From: Margaritifera margaritifera
Taxonomy: Eukaryota > Mollusca > Bivalvia > Unionida > Margaritiferidae
Assembly (NCBI GenBank): GCA_029931535.1
Contig: JAQPZY010001579.1
Span: 2,160,501 to 2,224,500, forward strand
Direction of reading: 5' to 3'
DNA: 64,000 nt
Position numbers and translations under genes: made by a program. This document shows, piece after piece, positions 1 through 13,098 of the stretch; position 1 is the first letter of the stretch, and each line of letters begins with the position of its first letter. The notes beneath the pieces are model-generated. The model made no database searches and was not told where the DNA came from. It was given only the letters and a program-made list of their open reading frames with translations.

Positions 1-651
<651 letters not shown>

Positions 652-826
652 GGGTAAAGTTGTTCCCTTAATGATGATGTTTCCATTGAAAAGCATTACA
701 GACTAAATATTGTATTACCATAAATACTATCTTTTATACATTTATTCAAAAGGCTAGAATATCAAAACAATAACAACAACCCCCGAACACGAACACATAT
801 TTTAGTTAAGTCAATACTACACATTT

Positions 827-903
827 ATTTATTGCCCTTGTGATAAGAAGATATGTTCACCCAAGGCCATACCCCCCCCACACACACACAAGGGCAATAA
901 ATT
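827..903. repeat. Short inverted repeat
   Basis: Arms ATTTATTGCCCTTGTG (827-842) and its reverse complement (888-903) flank a spacer with a C8 and a CA run. It may be a small hairpin element. No target duplication could be fixed. Confidence 0.5.
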
Positions 904-1190
904 GTTGATTATACCGAATCAAACAAGACATGGAAACATGATCGCGTGTGGGAGACACGATCGGTGAGGGAAACACGATGTTTTGTCCCATGACACGTGA
1001 TATCCTACGCGGCAGTCATTGACACTGTTATTTCATGAGGTATATTAAATATTTGTTGTTTTGGTTTTCAGAGTAATATCATATTTTCATGGAAGTTACA
1101 TTGTTTGGTTATTATAGATTTGCAAAGATTTTTTTTGCTGTTGTTTGTTTTTACAGATAAGAAATATTACACAAATATATACATGGACTA
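904..1190. other. Intergenic DNA, nothing recognised
   Basis: Contains several ACACGAT-like words near 945-980 but no gene signal. Confidence 0.35.
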
Positions 1191-1194
1191 AATT

Positions 1195-1965
1195 AAGATG
1201 GCTGCCATGGCGACCATACTGGATGTCAGATTGGCACAGCTTTCATTAGGAACAAGTAGACATCATGAAAGATATTTTAGCGAAAACCCCATGTCGATAT
1301 GACAATCCATTTAGGAGAAGTAGCTAAAAAATATTTTCAATATGGCCACTATGGCGGCCATATTGGAGGTCAGGGCGGCACAGTTTTCAAGTATAATCAA
1401 TCACACTATATAAGAAGTCTTCTGGTGAAAACTCCATGTCGATATGACTTTTCGTTTGTGAGGAATAGCGATTAAACGATTTTCAACCTGGCTGCCATAG
1501 GGCCATATTGCTTGTCAGATCTGCACCATTTTTATTTTAAAACTAACAAGACATCATAAGAAGTCTTTTGGTGAAAACCCTATGTCGAAATGACCATCTA
1601 TTCAAGAGGATTAGTAATGAAAAGATTTTCAAGATGGCCATTTTATCGGCCATATTGGATGTAATATCGGTACCATTTTCATTCAGGACCAACTAAATAT
1701 TATTTGAAGTCTTTTGGTGTAAAACCCATGTCAGTATGACCATCCATTTAGGAGGTGTATTAATAACAAGACTTTCAAGATGGCCGCCATAGTTGCCATA
1801 TTGGATGTCAGATCGGCACGTTTTTCATTTATGACCAATTAGACAACATACGAAGTCTTTTAGTAAAAATCCCACGTTGAAATGACCTGTTCAAGACTGA
1901 CACTGTGGCGGCCATATTGGATGTTCGAACGGCACTATTTACATTCAGGACCAACTAGACCTTGG
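1195..1965. repeat. Degenerate tandem repeat, about 145-bp unit, six copies
   Basis: Each unit carries a block like AAGATGGCCGCCATATTGGA followed by a GTCAGATCGGCAC-type block and a CATGTCGATATGACCATCC-type block. Copies start near 1195, 1337, 1487, 1634, 1778 and 1900. They have diverged by substitutions and small indels and keep no common reading frame, so this looks like an old satellite-like array or an expanded transposon segment. The array ends in a GACGAACGACGAAACGGACG tract followed by a segment ending in AATAAAAAAGG (about 2010-2100), as dispersed repeat copies often do. Confidence 0.75.
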
Positions 1966-2100
1966 AAGGAATATAGTAGGAGAAGTGATAACAAACTTGT
2001 GCTATCAGACGGAATGGACGAACGACGAAACGGACGACCGACAAAAGCTATCCCATAAGCTCTCTTGGTGTATGACATAGTAGAGCTCAATAAAAAAGGA

Positions 2101-2750
2101 GGAGCAGACAGATTAGTCTCTCTTTTGTCTTAAGATGCTGGTTACTGAAAAATGTTCCGAATAACTATTACGTCCATTAATATATGTTAGTAGGGAAGAA
2201 GGAGTGAGCATTCGCTGCATTGTAACAATGTCAGATCTGGGACTGCATCTTTTTTAATAATCCGTACAACCAAAGAACATGACAAACAATGATTCCTTTA
2301 GCTTGTATTATTATCTGGAGATTATCTGTGAGGAAAATAAATTTGTTAAAGTCTTGTAGTTTCAAAATTCACATATATTAATTATCATCATCAGAACTAT
2401 TTGTAGATAAATAGGTGACGGACATTTCATATCGCAAACTATCTATTAATATAAAACTGCCATGAACAATATGTGGGTCCATAAAATAAAATTTCTATGG
2501 TTAGAACAGCCACTAAAAAAAGAATAATATTCCGAGTACAATATAAATACCACGTAATGTTCAGATAAATCCATATACAGTGAAGTATATGCTGTGTTTT
2601 TACTATCTGAATTAGCATACATATTTTAAAATGCTGTAGTCTTTGAAAGGTTACTATTGGAAAATAAGCGGCCAAGTTGGGTAAGCATTGGAAGGAATGG
2701 TATCAGGGTATGTACCTAGTGTACTATGGGTAAGGGTTTTAGCACTGCTA
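2101..2750. other. Intergenic DNA, nothing recognised
   Basis: AT-rich, with only short open frames that lack coding character. Confidence 0.35.
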
Positions 2751-2812
2751 ATGGTGGTTGGTGATGGTGGTTGGTGATGTTTGTTGGTGATGGTGGTTGG
2801 TGATGGTGATGG
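2751..2812. repeat. Short minisatellite TGGTTGGTGATGG
   Basis: About five imperfect copies of a 13-bp TGGTGGTTGGTGA unit. The plus-strand frame through it is repeat-driven. Confidence 0.85.
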
Positions 2813-3441
2813 CAGTTGCAAAAGTGGTGCTTTTGCTCATCACTAAATCCCTGTCCTTAATTGTAATCCGAGTGGAACTAACGTCAATCCAGGCCCTTCC
2901 CGTCATCTCAGTTGTGACACTGAATATTTCAAGATATGCAGAAGTGTTTATGAGATTTACAATTACTGAGTTTTACTAAAGGCCATAGACAAGTACCACA
3001 TTAATTACATTATTGATCAATTTATTATCCATGTTTGATAGTATTAAAAATACAATAGATTACGGTGTTGGCTATTATTAATACATACTTTAATATGTAC
3101 ATGAAAGATTATTTGGTAAAACGTCTAAAGATACGTAAAAGTATTCATTAGATTTTCAACTATTATTAAGTTCTACTAAGGATCAGAGACCAGCGCCATT
3201 ATAATTACTTTATGAATCCATAAATCACCCATGTTTACAGTATTAATATTACAATATACAACAGAGGCTGCATAGATATTATTAATACATAGCTTAGTAT
3301 GTTTACTTGGTAAAGACACTATACAACCTCACAAGTTTATTGATATAAAACTCAGCTGACAATTATGTAAATACAAATAAGAACGTATTCTTGCTATTAT
3401 TATAAGAGTGCAATAAGTTTTATCCAAACCATTCCACTTAC

Positions 3442-3613
3442 ACGCTGAATATTCTGCGACAGAACTGTGAACTTTCCACTGAAATCTAGACAGTTCATGG
3501 CGATGTCATCGGTACTCAATAATTGAATATTAGCTAGGTTATCCAAGTTTAGAGCGAAAACACATAAGCGGCCAAAGGTGACTCTGGTGATGTCATGGAG
3601 GGTACGTAGCACT
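3442..3613 (-). CDS. Possible orphan coding exon, unknown product
   Basis: A minus-strand open frame encodes about 57 residues with normal-looking composition, including LDNLANIQLLSTDD and MNCLDFSGKFTVL. It ends at a good splice donor, CAGCGT followed by GTAAGTGG, and a possible weak acceptor (AAACAG) precedes it near 3614. I see no partner exons and recognise no family. It could be an exon of a gene outside the window, a relic, or chance. Confidence 0.22.
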
Positions 3614-3978
3614 GTTTACACTTCTCGGCCGTTGAACACGCATGACAATCTATTTTCAGTTAATTGTTATAAATACACCTCCCAGGCATCATATTGTTCA
3701 GCTGAGGCATGCTTTGACTGGCACAGATAAAAACACAGAACACAAACAAAATCACATCTTTACAATCCTTACACAAAACGTAACTACGTAGTTGTCAAGC
3801 ATACCGAGTTCAAGATGTTGGCATTATGGTTAGGACCCATGACCCGAGGCCTGTGAACTAATCGTATAGTTCCCTCAATTATTATTATGCTGATATTCAA
3901 TCTGTTAATTGTTCACTCTGTAAGTGCGTGTAATGGACATTAACAGTGATTGATACCAAGTTACCGTGACAAACATGT

Positions 3979-4201
3979 TTAACGTGCAAAGACATTGTTA
4001 ACGTGCAAAGACATTGTTAACGCGCAAAGACATTGTTAACGTGCAAAGACATTGTTAACGTGCAAAGACATTGTTAACGCGCAAAGACATTATTAACGTG
4101 CAAAGGCATTGTTAACGCGCAAGAAAATTTTTAACGTGCAAAGACATTGTTATCGCGCAAACATATTGTTAACGTGCAAAGACATTGTTAACGTGCAAAG
4201 A
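3979..4201. repeat. 19-bp minisatellite, about 11.6 copies
   Basis: Unit AACGTGCAAAGACATTGTT. Each joint makes a GTTAAC palindrome. Units alternate between ACGTGCAAA and ACGCGCAAA variants, so the array carries a higher-order CpG pattern. Confidence 0.93.
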
Positions 4202-6750
4202 CTCTAACAAAGTAGAATAGTTAGCATCCAAATAATTGTATATCTCATTCATTTTGTCGAGATAAATGTATACATGTTAGGTTTAGCAGATGCTTGTATA
4301 TTTCTCTGGTTATTTAATTCTAATAATTTAGGATTGTAGTTTGTGATATACACTGTGCAATTGCAGTTTGTGATATACACTGTAATTATTACTCGGACTT
4401 ATTTTAACTTTTGAGTTGTTTAAAAAATTATTCAATATCAATACTTTCTTCGTTGTCATCATTTGCGGTAATTTCGTCTTTGACTTTATTCATGTATGTC
4501 TCAAGGTTGTATAATCTATCAGGTTGTATAATCTATCAGAGTTTAAAACAGCTCTTGTTTCATTCTTGTCGTTTTTATAATAAAATATATTTATTTTAGT
4601 TCATCAGAAATATCTTGCAAACCAACAACAAAAGGTATTCTCTGTAATAAAAAAGGCATAGTTTACCATATATTCAATAGGGCAGGTTACGAATTAGCCA
4701 AATGTGACGCAACGCGTAATGACCTCATGCCTAAAAATAGCCCGCGCGGACAGTGTCAGATACCCTACGGACAAATTAAGTTTCAATATGTTGAGTTGAC
4801 TGAAAGACAATGTCCCCGGGGATAAATTACCATACAGCCTAATAGAAAGTCACTATGTTATACAAGTGAAAGGTGGTTACAATGTCATCTCCTTACAAGT
4901 GGATATCGAAGAAAATATATTCTTTATTTCAGTAATTTAGGCCACTATTCTATAATACATCCAAATCAGATATTAAGTATAGGTTTTTGTCTAGCTAATA
5001 AATGGTATATAAACTGTGGACTTTGAGATGAAATCAAGCTATAGAATTTTTCTAAAGATGGATGAGCACACCAACATTTATCTTAATATTTTTTCCTCTA
5101 GTATCTTGGAAATTTTTTAAATTGCATATTGTTCGTCATGAACTAATAATATATTATTTCTGGACCAAAAGTTGTAAAAAAAAAAACTCTCTGAAGCAAT
5201 TTCATCTTTATATCTACCTGCCTCAATATTAAATTTATGGTTAGAACATCTGAATATAGAAGTATCCAGACAAAAGTAACAAGGTAATCATCTGTATAGA
5301 TATTTCTCAACATTCCGTAATGACTTGTATTCTTTATAATATATAGATTTTGTTGACTGATTTTCCTTTTCATGACAATTTTAATACATTCAATCTTTTT
5401 CATGTCGGAAAAAGTTAGTGATTGAAATTTTTTAAATCGCCCATATTTTTTCGCTCGATCAAAATTTAAGTAATCTTCAGGAATTATAACCGTGTGCCTT
5501 AAGATTGTTCTGACGAATTTTTCTTCTGAATAATTATTATTGAGATGGTCATTAATAATCTAATTTTCATTTGGTTTTCGATTTCATCAGTCAGTCTTAT
5601 AATTAAAACGAATGTACAATGAAACAGACGAACAAACAGAGGTAGGTACATATAAGTTGGTAAGTAAAATAATAGACGTAAGAATAAAATGAATGAAAGA
5701 ATGAACAAACTAACAAAAAATTAATTTAAGAAATATATGAATTTACACACGAATGAGAATAAACAAGAGGATAATATAGGACCATAACATTTCGCAAAAC
5801 GGACATTATAATTTTACTGAAACCAGGAATGGAAATACAAGATGCAAATTACAGCAATGAACGGAGGTTATTATTGAATGGGATTTTTATTTACTCTTTT
5901 ATTAGACCGAACAATAAAATAACTATCTTCTTAGCCGATAAATCACTAATCTCTCCAAATTAGAGGACTTAAAGACTTTAAATCAAGTCTTTATTTGTTT
6001 TATCTAATAAATCTGGTTAATATTTTATCTTTGTGTGTTATTTTGTTCACCTTGATATTAGCAGAGCAACATAGCTCACAGAGTATAAGACATAGTTCAT
6101 CGTAAGCATTACATTGTGTACACTACAATTTTGTTCTGTTTGTCCGAAAGTAATATGACGGTGTACGCCAGGTCTTGTGGGTAAATGACATCAAATTCTA
6201 TTTATAGCAACAAGGTGGATTCGTAACTTGCCCTATTAGATTGTTGAGAGACCGTCGTCATCGTAGTTGAGGTCTTTCTTCGAAAGATCGATTGTAATAT
6301 AAAGTTCCATTTGTATAGGGAAAAATGTAACATCCCATACCTAATTTTTGAGCTCGCGCGTGCGTGTGTGTGTGTGTTCAATTTGTATCCTGTGCAGTCA
6401 CTCCTTGATCCTCTCCTGTAAGTTTCTATAGTATCTCTTCTCTCTTATAATCTCTTCCCTTCTTCCAAACAAATTTGTTTAATTTCTCTATATCTGCATT
6501 TAACAGAGTTGCAGTCTCTGACGTTTCTAGTTTGCTCTGTGTTTTCTCGTCGCGTTTTTTCTAAAACAAAGTATGATGGTATCTGTTATAGTCAATAATG
6601 ATTCAAATACATTCTTCTTTATTGAGTTAATTATCACTGATACGCTTTTATACAAAATCGTCAATACCGTTCAACTTGCTAATAACAGACATATCTTTAG
6701 CATCATGTTTTTATACCTAATTGTAAATACAAAATTAAATAGCTTTTGCG
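4202..6750. other. Intergenic DNA without recognised genes
   Basis: AT-rich sequence with a few small direct repeats, such as TTGTGATATACACTG near 4340-4385 and AGGTTGTATAATCTATCAG near 4504-4540. A short GT run sits near 6363. No gene, RNA or complete transposon is visible. Confidence 0.4.
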
Positions 6751-7086
6751 GCAATACCTAAAAATGTTGTACTAAGACCAAGCTGGCCGTGTCACGATAT
6801 GGGACAATACCTAAAGTGTTGTACTGTCACGATATGGGACAATACCTAAAAGTGTTGTACTAAAACCCTGCTGGTCGTGTCAAGATATGGGACAATACCT
6901 AAAAGTGTTGTACTGTCACGATATGGGACAAAAGCTAAAAGTGTTGTACTAAATTCCTGCTGTCCGTGTCACGATATGGGACAATACCTAAAAGTGTTGT
7001 ATTAAATCCCTGCTCTCCATGTCACGATATGGGACAATACCTAAATGTGTTGTACTAAAACCCTGCTGGCCGTATCACAATATGGG
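6751..7086. repeat. Tandem repeat with two unit lengths (about 38 and 58 bp)
   Basis: The core CACGATATGGGACAATACC recurs seven times. Some units have an extra segment resembling AAACCCTGCTGGCCGTGT and others lack it, giving short and long repeats. Confidence 0.88.
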
Positions 7087-7429
7087 GAAAGCTATTCCGC
7101 ACTGTCAATAATTGTAGCGCAGTACATTTTTCTGCAAACTCGTGAAAATCCTCTTTATAACTTTATCTAAATTCATTTTTGCGACATTTTCGATCCATTC
7201 TGATAGCGCTACACTCACTGAATTTATTATAGTTACTACACATTTATGCAATGAAAGCGCTTCTCGGTCTTGTCTTCTCCACATACCATATTTATATTTT
7301 CAGTTTACTTCGAGACACCGACATGTAAACATTGCAAGCTGTATTTATTCCTTTTTAACTTATTTTCAACATGTAAAAAGAAATAATTTTAAATTTGTGA
7401 AAAGGATTTATGAAAATTAAATATAAAGG

Positions 7430-7750
7430 CTTATTTTACATATGTGAAATTCTTTTTTAAACATATTTGAGATCTAAACCATTTATTTCACGCATGTTAA
7501 ATAATACCAAAAGTGAAAAAGAATTGTGCATATATATAAAGGACTGTATTCCACATATGCAAATGTTTTTGCACAAATGTGAAATAAATTAATTATTTCA
7601 TATTTTTCAACAGGAATTTAACACATGTGAAAAAATAATTGTACATATGTGAAACAAAATTTCACATATGTAAATGATGACATCTTTATGAAATACTTCT
7701 GACTTTTTTTACTTATGTGAAATTCTTTTTCATATATGAAAAAAATATTT
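7430..7750. repeat. Cluster of CACATATGTGAA palindromic words
   Basis: TTCACATATGTGAA-like palindromes and half-copies (for example near 7440, 7620, 7650, 7665 and 7720) recur at irregular spacing in an AT-rich stretch. This does not look like a simple tandem array and no function is evident. Confidence 0.45.
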
Positions 7751-7867
7751 TTAAAAAATTCACCTATTTGTAATAAATCAGTTATTTTGTATATGTACAA
7801 ATATTTGCAAACTGCCAGCACAGACCGTGTGACCAAAGAATCAGCATCGTTTTCAGTCATAATCCTC

Positions 7868-8165
7868 AGGTTCCGCTCTACAGTTATTATGTACTTCTGA
7901 AACCAGGACTGGTATAAGGTGAAGTTGTGTTCATTTGCAACAAGCACAGTTGAAAGAACATTGGCATACCTCTATGCTACTTTCATGTACTGTGACTGAA
8001 ATTTCTTTTTATGTGGTATTAGGGAAACAACGCGCTGCCTAAAGCAGACAGATGATCGAAATGGTTGATCCCATGTGCTCGATAAATGAACTTGAAATAG
8101 TCCAAAGTACACTAATTTTAACAGATATTAAAATAGGAAAATTAATTTTCCCAGAGTAGACAATA
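7868..8165. mobile_element. Partial third copy of the 649-bp dispersed element
   Basis: Starts with CCGCTCTACAGTTATTATG and carries the block GGCATACCTCTATGCTACTT, which is shared with copies at 36841-37489 and 56591-57226. The right half is missing or unrecognisable. No transposase is encoded. Confidence 0.7.
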
Positions 8166-9060
8166 TTAATGTTTGTCCAAATATAATGGCACGAGATTAA
8201 CGGTAAAATTGAACTGTGATCCCGGTTGAAAACATGGTCAAGGTTCATTTTTCAACAGATGGCGGTCACTTTTCAATTATTGAACACTAAACCAACCACC
8301 CAGAAATGACCAGTTGTACAATGAACCATCTACAGGTTGAAAATTGAACCCGTTGAAACTGACTCTCCCATTCGCACAACTGCACTATCATCCCTTGTAA
8401 ACTGGTTAACCGAGCCTAGATTTACTACGTTTGGGTACGAATGTGTACTATTTGGATAGATGATACTGTTGGAAACTTACGAGGATCTTTCGGTAAAAAA
8501 AACAACCCCTTCTTGATCAGCAATTGCGGCAATGAGAGGGGAGTGATTGTAGAACTAATTAAAGAAGGAATATACTCCTGACATATAAAATTCGCACAGC
8601 AATTAAGATTTGTAAAAACTTTCATTATATTAATAAGAAAAGTTAAAAAACTAGAAACAATATGTCACCATTCTCATATATGTTTTATACTAAGTACATT
8701 TTTGTCAAGAAAATTTACAAAATTACTTTGTATTCATAAAACATCAAATTTACCTTTTTACTGTACTTTATATGGGACAACTCTTAAACTTTCTTTTTGT
8801 GTATATTATCTTATGTCCATTGTATACTATTCGTAAAATACTTATAGATGTTTTAATGTTCCCGTTTAGATAAGTAAGATGATGTATATATGTAGTAGTG
8901 TTCAGCACAAAAGTGGCTATGCAATGCCAACAAAAGATTCAGTTGCAAAAATTTAAACATGAAATGCACAAAAATTAAGCAAGTTAACCCCTCCCCAAAA
9001 ATGTAAAACTTCAGTACAACAGGATAAAATATGAAACCTAAATTTGCTAAATTCCGGTAC
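8166..9060. other. Intergenic DNA, nothing recognised
   Basis: No coding or RNA signal. A short inverted pair, GTTGAAAA and TTTTTCAAC, lies near 8226-8260. Confidence 0.35.

Positions 9061-9061
<1 letters not shown>

Positions 9062-9140
<79 letters not shown>
9062..9140. repeat. Microsatellite (AT)n
   Basis: About 38 uninterrupted AT units after a short imperfect start. Confidence 0.97.
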
Positions 9141-9143
<3 letters not shown>

Positions 9144-9539
9144 TCTTAAGAATGGAAAACATATGCCGAATATCAGTCCTTTCAAGTGCTCTGGTCATTA
9201 CTCGCATTACAGAAACAATGAAATATCAGGAATACAATTTACGGTTACACCACTTTACATTAAAACACAGATGGCGCTATAGATCCTTCCTTTGTAGGTC
9301 AATACCAACTAGTTTACCACATCATCAGTCAAGTTGAAGTCAACTAGCCAAAACATCAAACATTTCAAGCTTTAATTCCATTAGAAATAGTCATGCAAAC
9401 TTTGGTAATTTGAATGCTTTTTGTGTTTATTGTTTGTCTTGTCTCTGTTTTGTGTTTGCCTTTGTCAAAGACTCAATGAGAGTCGAAGCGCTTAGGCTAG
9501 TTAAAAACTGGTTATGTACTGTTGGGTGTTAGTTTGTTG

Positions 9540-9644
<105 letters not shown>

Positions 9645-9710
9645 CACAGAAAAAGACAACACATGTCAAATCCTTGAAACAAGATTAAAAGTTGTTGTAT
9701 AAATCGCATT

Positions 9711-12700
9711 CCCTTAAAAAGTCCAAGATTTCAAGATTTTCGTTGGTGGTACGTCCTCATACAGTTTCTTCAAGCAGTTCATGCAAAATACTTCTGTCTC
9801 ACAGGGTGGAAATCGACACACTCAACAAGAATGTGCTCCACTGTCAGTGGACACTGGCAGGATAAACATTCCGGTCGAGGTTCACCCTTCAGGAGGTATG
9901 CATGAGACAGGCATGTTTGTCCGAGTCGCGATCGGCACAATGCCATCTCATCTCTCCGATTTGTTCTGTACGAAGGATACCAATCACCAATAGTGAGTTT
10001 GATGTTCTGAAGTTTGTTTGTGGAGTTTTCATTCCACATATTTTGCAAAGTATGACGCACATGATGATTTATACAATACTTGAAGTCAGTATATGGATCT
10101 TCCATTCGGAAACAGGCGACTGCAGGGCAGCTTTGGCTGCTTTATTTGCCCTCTCATTACCCTTTATGCCAATGTGACAACAGTACAGAATATTTTTCTC
10201 AGACTGTATGAGGACATCATGTTTCTGTAATATCTTGGATATTAACGCCTTGTCAGATTTAAGATTCTGCAATGTTTTCAACGTGGAAAGGAAATCTGAA
10301 AAGATGATGTAATTTTGTTATTTTTTAAGACGTTTCAATGGAGTTCAAAGTTTTGATCATGGCTGTAATTTCTGCAGAAAAAATGCGGCTCTATCTGGTA
10401 ACCGGCTCGAGATGATGCTATGGGTTGTTGCAATGGCAGCTCCAACTTTGTTTCTATCTTTCGAACCGTTTGTATAGAAGGATGTATGGCTACGATATGA
10501 ATCTCTGATTTCATTGAATTTACTCTGAAAAAGGAGGGGATCTTTTGAAGACTTATTGAATTCACAAAGGTCAAACATTATTTTAGGAGGTTTTGATAAC
10601 CATGGTGGTGATTTGGGAATACGGAATTTTGCAATATTTCCAACATTGATTTTTGCTATTTCTAAGTGAGGACGAATTAGTATGCCAAAATGTGGAATGA
10701 AGTTTGGTTTCTGGACGTACAAAGTTTGGTATTTGGGCCTTAACACCACGTCATGTGCGGGGTTAGATGGATTAGGAGATTGTTTGGTATAATACAGAAG
10801 AGTCAATTTCGATCGTCTGAAATAACGTAATGGTTCATTTGTCTCAGCATAGAGGCTTTCTGAAGGGGAAGTTCTAAATGTACTCATGGATAGTCTAAGT
10901 CCCTGGTTGTGTATCGAATTCAGCATATGCATGTAAGATTTACAAGCTGATACGTACACAATCGAGCCATAGTCAAGTTTCGATCTTACAAATAACCTAT
11001 ATAACTGAAGCAAGACTTTCCGATCTGCTCCCCAATCTGTGTTTGCCACGACTCATATTAAATGCAGGGCTTTTTGACATTTCTCCCTGAGGTATCTAAT
11101 ATGTGGAAGAAAAGTAAGTTTACGGTCAAAAATAAGCTCTAAAAATGTGCTCTCAACAACAGGATAAAGACAACCGTCAAGTTGAGCTTTGGGTCATCAT
11201 GAATACGATGTAATTGGCAGAAATGTATGCAGTTAGTTTTTGATTTCGAGAATTGATTTCTGCCCACTTCTGAACTTTGTCTATGCTCATCTGTAGTTTA
11301 TGTTCAATAGAATGCATACTCGTTGATCCATAGCATATCAAAAAGTCGTCAACACGTAATGAGCAGTCAGTTCCTGGAATAAGGCATTTCACTATGCTGT
11401 TAATTTTGATGTTGAATAGGGTGACTGACAATATGTTGCCCTAAGGTAGACCCATCTCATGAGAAAGGGTGCTGCCTACCTTAACTTTGTGAAATTTATA
11501 TATTTAAAAATATTGGAGATAAAGTTATGTAGGTGAGTGGCCCCTTAGACCTGGGTTGAATAGGTCATGATCTATTGTGCTTCTATGGAGTCTGTATCTA
11601 CACTGAACGTCAGATAGTAGGGTGTTGGGTTCTAGATACTAGAGTAATCTTTCATTTATCATCCGTTCCATAGATTTGCGGAAGTCACCTGTGTGTGTCC
11701 AAATTTTATTGCAAATGTTTAGTAGTGTATTTAGAGCTGTGTCAGGTAAGTGTTTCAGAAGTTGATAGTGGATATCATCTGGTCCTGCTGAAGTGTCATG
11801 GGCTCGATCAAGAGAGTCATATAACTCTCTGAGTGTAAAAGGTTTATTGTAATTTTCAGCATTAGTAGATTTGAAATTTAGAGGAACATAAGTTTTTGAC
11901 ACGGCGGAAGTTTTCATAATAATTTTCTTGTCAGGAGATCTTTGAGAATGTTTCGGCCAATGTATCTGAGATTTCTGGAACGGTTGTGGCCATTTCATCG
12001 CATTTTTGTAAATGCTTGATACAGCTGTTTGTATTTTTGACAATGAGTTTTCGTACCATAATCCATACCGATTTAATAGTGGAGACCGGGTTCAATCTAT
12101 AAACATAGGATCCCCACGTTTTCCTATTGCTCCCTCTATAATGGCACGATGAGCTTTAGCTCAGTATATACGGTAATTATTCAGATTTTCAGTTGTTGGA
12201 TTGGCATTGAAATGTTTAAGGACCTTTTTCGTTTCCTGATGGCGTCTTTGCATGCATCATCAAACCATGGTTTGTTGACACATTGAGGAATCCCCGAAGT
12301 TTTTGGTATTGTATCACCACAACATCCTGGAGTATCTTTGTAAATATGAGTATTTGATCTACTACGTTGTCAAAACGATCACCTGTCACTTTTTATTCGC
12401 AGAGGGATTGAAACATTTCCCAATCTGCCTTGTTCAATATCCATCTCTCCCCGAGTCCACGAGGTTTGGGAATATTGTTTCTTAAATATATTAGAAAGTG
12501 GTCACTACGACATAGGTCGTCACCAACTTCCCAAGAAATATCCAGTAAAAGAGATGGACTGTAGATGTGGCAGGATGCAGGTAAGCGTACGATTTATCAT
12601 TAAAATGGCAAAGATTGTGTTTTGAAACAAAATCTTCTATCTTCTTAACTCTCGTTGATATATGTACAACCCCAACTTGTATGGGGGCTATTAAAGTCGT

Positions 12701-13090
12701 CAAGCAAAGCAAAATGCGCTGGCGACTGTTCAATAAGATGGTCAAGATCAGATTAATTGATTGGAGTGCTTGGAGTGAGATATATCGAACAAAGTGCAAG
12801 AGTTTTATGTAACGACACGCGAACGGCTATGGCTTGTAAAGTAGTACTGAGATTAATTTGGCTGTGATGAGTTTCATTATTTATGATGAAGGACACTCCT
12901 CCTCCAGCAGCCTTGTCAGTATTTCTTGAAAAGCTGCTGTTCGTGGCGAAGTTTTTAAGATTAACTCTATCGTTATATTTTAAAAAGGTTTCCTGAAGAC
13001 AACAGCTATTGGGTCATGTTCTTGAAGTAGAAGACTAATTTCATCAATATTTACCTTTAAGCCTCGGCAATTTGATTGCATCATGGTGTC
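9711..13090 (-). pseudogene. LINE ORF2 relic: endonuclease, reverse transcriptase, RNase H
   Basis: Minus-strand ORF2 of a non-LTR retrotransposon, broken by stops and frameshifts. In order: an apurinic endonuclease start block QSNCRGLKVNIDEISLLLQ (about 13075-13015) and a later block HNLCHFNDKSY near 12600; RT fragments with TSAGPDDIHYQLLKHL (about 11770) and the catalytic LRVDDFLICYGS (about 11350); the thumb block RSKLDYGSIVY (about 10980); RNase H blocks FYTNGSKDRNKVG (about 10475) and HIGIKGNERANKAAKAAL (about 10170); and a C-terminal CLSCQCPLTVEHILVEC zinc-knuckle-like motif (about 9860). EN, RT and RNase H with this thumb sequence fit the I/Nimb-like or Jockey-related groups. The first RNase H aspartate (usual TDGS) is Asn here. 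It is an immobile copy. Confidence 0.9.
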
Positions 13091-13098
13091 AGACATAT

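Noticed and set aside
3979..4201. CRISPR-like array
   Set aside because: Units are contiguous without spacers and the genome is eukaryotic. The same reasoning excludes 24067-24477 and 40714-42742.
8953..9207. Minus-strand frame with an IYIYIY tract
   Set aside because: Driven by the (AT)n run; flanking residues show no coding signal. The same applies to the frames at 9512-9709.
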